From: Legionellales bacterium
GTDB lineage: Bacteria; Pseudomonadota; Gammaproteobacteria; Eutrophobiales; Eutrophobiaceae
Reading direction: 5' to 3'
NCBI GenBank assembly: GCA_002721165.1
Contig: PBJS01000001.1
Location: 1 to 7,838 of the forward strand
Length of the DNA: 7,838 bases
The notes below the pieces were generated by a model, which was not told where the DNA came from, ran no database searches, and saw nothing but the letters and a program-made list of their open reading frames with translations. The position numbers and the translations under genes are program-made. Each line of letters begins with the position of its first letter. Positions within the stretch are counted from its first letter, which is position 1. Positions 6,533 through 7,838 of the stretch are shown piece by piece.

Positions 6533-7838
6533 AAAACTTCCAATCCATAACTTCAATAGTTGCATGTTTTGAAATATCAATTGATTGAAATTCTTGAGAT
6601 GGAAACACTCTCTTTTCCAATCCATTAACAAGCAAATCAATCGGCATCACAAAATTGTTATTTACATTATTCCATCTGTAATAAAACTGAGAATCTGTTT
6701 GATAATATTCTAAATGAGGTTGGTTTGGGGTATAAAAATATTGTTCAGAAAAATATGAATAATCTTTTTCTGTTTTTTCTTTTACTTTCTTAAAGAAATC
6801 TTGTGTGTTAACATGTGATTGTGCATTTTCAATCATAAATTCTTTAAGGATTTCAAACCAAATGGTATCATCATTGATTGCGCTTCTTAGAGTGTGCATT
6901 ACCCAAGCACCTTTCATATATGTGTCTCCACTTAGAGCCCAATGATTTTCATCTTCGTTTCCAACAATTGGAATCTTGTTAGCAATTCTGCCTTTTATAC
7001 TTTTTAAGTAATCTATGCTTACTGGGTAACTATCAAATTTATCTTCAAAATAAAGCGCTTCAGAATAGACTTGTAATCCTTCATGAATCCATATATGTGT
7101 TGGATCCGAAGCGGTGACACTATTTCCAAACCATTCATGTCCTGTCTCATGAATAATTAATGGATCTATAACACCATACATGGCCCAACTACTACTTCTC
7201 ACACCATTATAAATGCTGAAACCATTTCCATATGTAACAGCTGATTGATGTTCCATGCCTAAATATGGAACTTCTACTAGTTTATACCCATCTTCCCACC
7301 ATTGATAATCTCCAAAATACTTTTCATAGAAACGAATCACTTCTTTCGCTTGTTTAAAGTAGTTTTCTGCGACATCTTTATTATAATCCAATACATAGTG
7401 ATTAATGTTATGAACGGTGTTGTCTTTAATAAAAGTATCTTGTACAGCAACATAATGTCCAATTTGTACTGAGATGTTATAATTATTAATTGGATTATTT
7501 ACAAACCATTCATATGTCGTTTTACCCCCATCTTTTATGGTATTTCTTAATTGTCCATTTCCCACACTCATTAAATCTGATGGAACTGTAAATGCCATTC
7601 TTACACTATCTGGCTCTTCAGTAATATGGTCTTTATTTGGCCACCAAATTCTTGCACCTTCTCCTTCACAAGAAACGGCAACCCAATCTCTGCCTTCTTT
7701 GTCTTTAGACCATGTAAAACCACCTGCCCATGGTGGATTAGCAGCGCTTTGTGGAACCCCTTCATAGTATATAGTAAAATCAAACAAATTATTTTTAGGG
7801 ATTGTTTGTTCAAAAACAACCAATACAGCATCTTCTTC
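6501..7838 (-). CDS. M1-family zinc metallopeptidase (aminopeptidase-like), N-terminus beyond window edge
   Basis: The frame is open to the right edge, giving 445 residues of a partial protein. M1 enzymes remove N-terminal residues from peptides using one zinc ion. Fragment numbering from the edge: the end of the N-terminal beta domain (about 1-130) is followed by the catalytic domain. This has the substrate-anchoring GMEHQSAV (194-201; the GxMEN position of classical M1), the zinc site HETGH (230-234, genome 7137-7151) with exactly 18 residues to Glu253 in WIHEG, and the transition-state tyrosine Tyr307 in GDTYMKGAWVMHTLR. A short C-terminal beta-rich tail follows (about 375-440), with no room for the large helical domain of aminopeptidase N. 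This matches the short M1 type common in FCB-group bacteria, many of which are secreted; export cannot be tested because the N-terminus is missing. The final 32 bases overlap the start of the Wzi gene. The TTG at 7823 is not the start: homologous sequence continues upstream. Confidence 0.92.
   Translation of the reverse strand, partial: EEDAVLVVFEQTIPKNNLFDFTIYYEGVPQSAANPPWAGGFTWSKDKEGRDWVAVSCEGEGARIWWPNKDHITEEPDSVRMAFTVPSDLMSVGNGQLRNTIKDGGKTTYEWFVNNPINNYNISVQIGHYVAVQDTFIKDNTVHNINHYVLDYNKDVAENYFKQAKEVIRFYEKYFGDYQWWEDGYKLVEVPYLGMEHQSAVTYGNGFSIYNGVRSSSWAMYGVIDPLIIHETGHEWFGNSVTASDPTHIWIHEGLQVYSEALYFEDKFDSYPVSIDYLKSIKGRIANKIPIVGNEDENHWALSGDTYMKGAWVMHTLRSAINDDTIWFEILKEFMIENAQSHVNTQDFFKKVKEKTEKDYSYFSEQYFYTPNQPHLEYYQTDSQFYYRWNNVNNNFVMPIDLLVNGLEKRVFPSQEFQSIDISKHATIEVMDWKFYVKKKKISNK
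6537..6541 (-). promoter_or_regulatory. Possible ribosome binding site that decides the Wzi start
   Basis: On the minus strand GGAAG lies four bases before the ATG at 6532, within the last codons of the peptidase. It supports the shorter Wzi start. The gap is on the short side. Confidence 0.35.

Noticed and set aside
6533..6640. N-terminal extension of the Wzi gene to an ATG at 6640
   Set aside because: The extra 36 residues lie wholly within the peptidase coding sequence and would precede a clear basic-plus-hydrophobic signal peptide; the ATG at 6532 has a nearby GGAAG.
7821..7823. TTG as start codon of the M1 peptidase
   Set aside because: The frame continues open to the window edge and the protein begins mid-domain, so the real start lies outside.
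7537..7831. Short open frames on both strands overlapping the M1 peptidase
   Set aside because: The M1 frame has clear family homology across this stretch; the others have none.

Overview
The window is A+T-rich bacterial DNA, tightly packed with seven genes and almost no spacer. It looks like one edge of a surface-polysaccharide locus in a Gram-negative bacterium. The Gram-negative call rests on a periplasmic SLBB export protein, an outer-membrane beta-barrel of the Wzi capsule-assembly family ending in phenylalanine, and an ADP-heptose-type sugar kinase. Low G+C, few good Shine-Dalgarno sites, and the Wzi and M1-peptidase types seen here fit the FCB superphylum (Bacteroidota, or Marinimicrobia/SAR406-like marine lineages). 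That placement is an inference and no marker gene in the window settles it.

Layout. Positions 1-5256 form a plus-strand run of five genes that looks like one transcript: a 5'-truncated GalE-like epimerase (1-603), an RmlB-like nucleotide-sugar 4,6-dehydratase (600-1622, ATGA overlap), a multi-SLBB polysaccharide export protein (1662-3563), a 2,3-bisphosphoglycerate-dependent phosphoglycerate mutase (3569-4309) and a stand-alone heptose-7-phosphate kinase (4306-5256, ATGA overlap). After a 13-base convergent spacer, positions 5270-7838 hold a minus-strand pair: an M1 metallopeptidase whose N-terminus lies beyond the right edge (6501-7838), followed downstream by a Wzi-family outer-membrane protein (5270-6532) that starts inside the end of the peptidase gene.

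How the genes fit together. The first two enzymes would remodel nucleotide-activated hexoses. The kinase would activate a heptose for LPS core or a heptose-containing glycan. The SLBB protein would form or line the export channel, and the Wzi protein would hold or organise the polymer at the cell surface. The glycolytic mutase and the M1 peptidase are the two genes whose place here is not explained by this scheme. No glycosyltransferase, polymerase, flippase, Wzc-type kinase or heptose nucleotidyltransferase is in the window, so they would have to lie outside it.

I do not see a clearly new system. The most unusual items are the compact architecture of the GalE-like epimerase, the glycolytic mutase translationally coupled to a heptose kinase, the five-SLBB export protein without a lipidation cysteine, and the peptidase/Wzi coupling. 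No RNA genes, CRISPR arrays, insertion sequences or DNA repeats were found.
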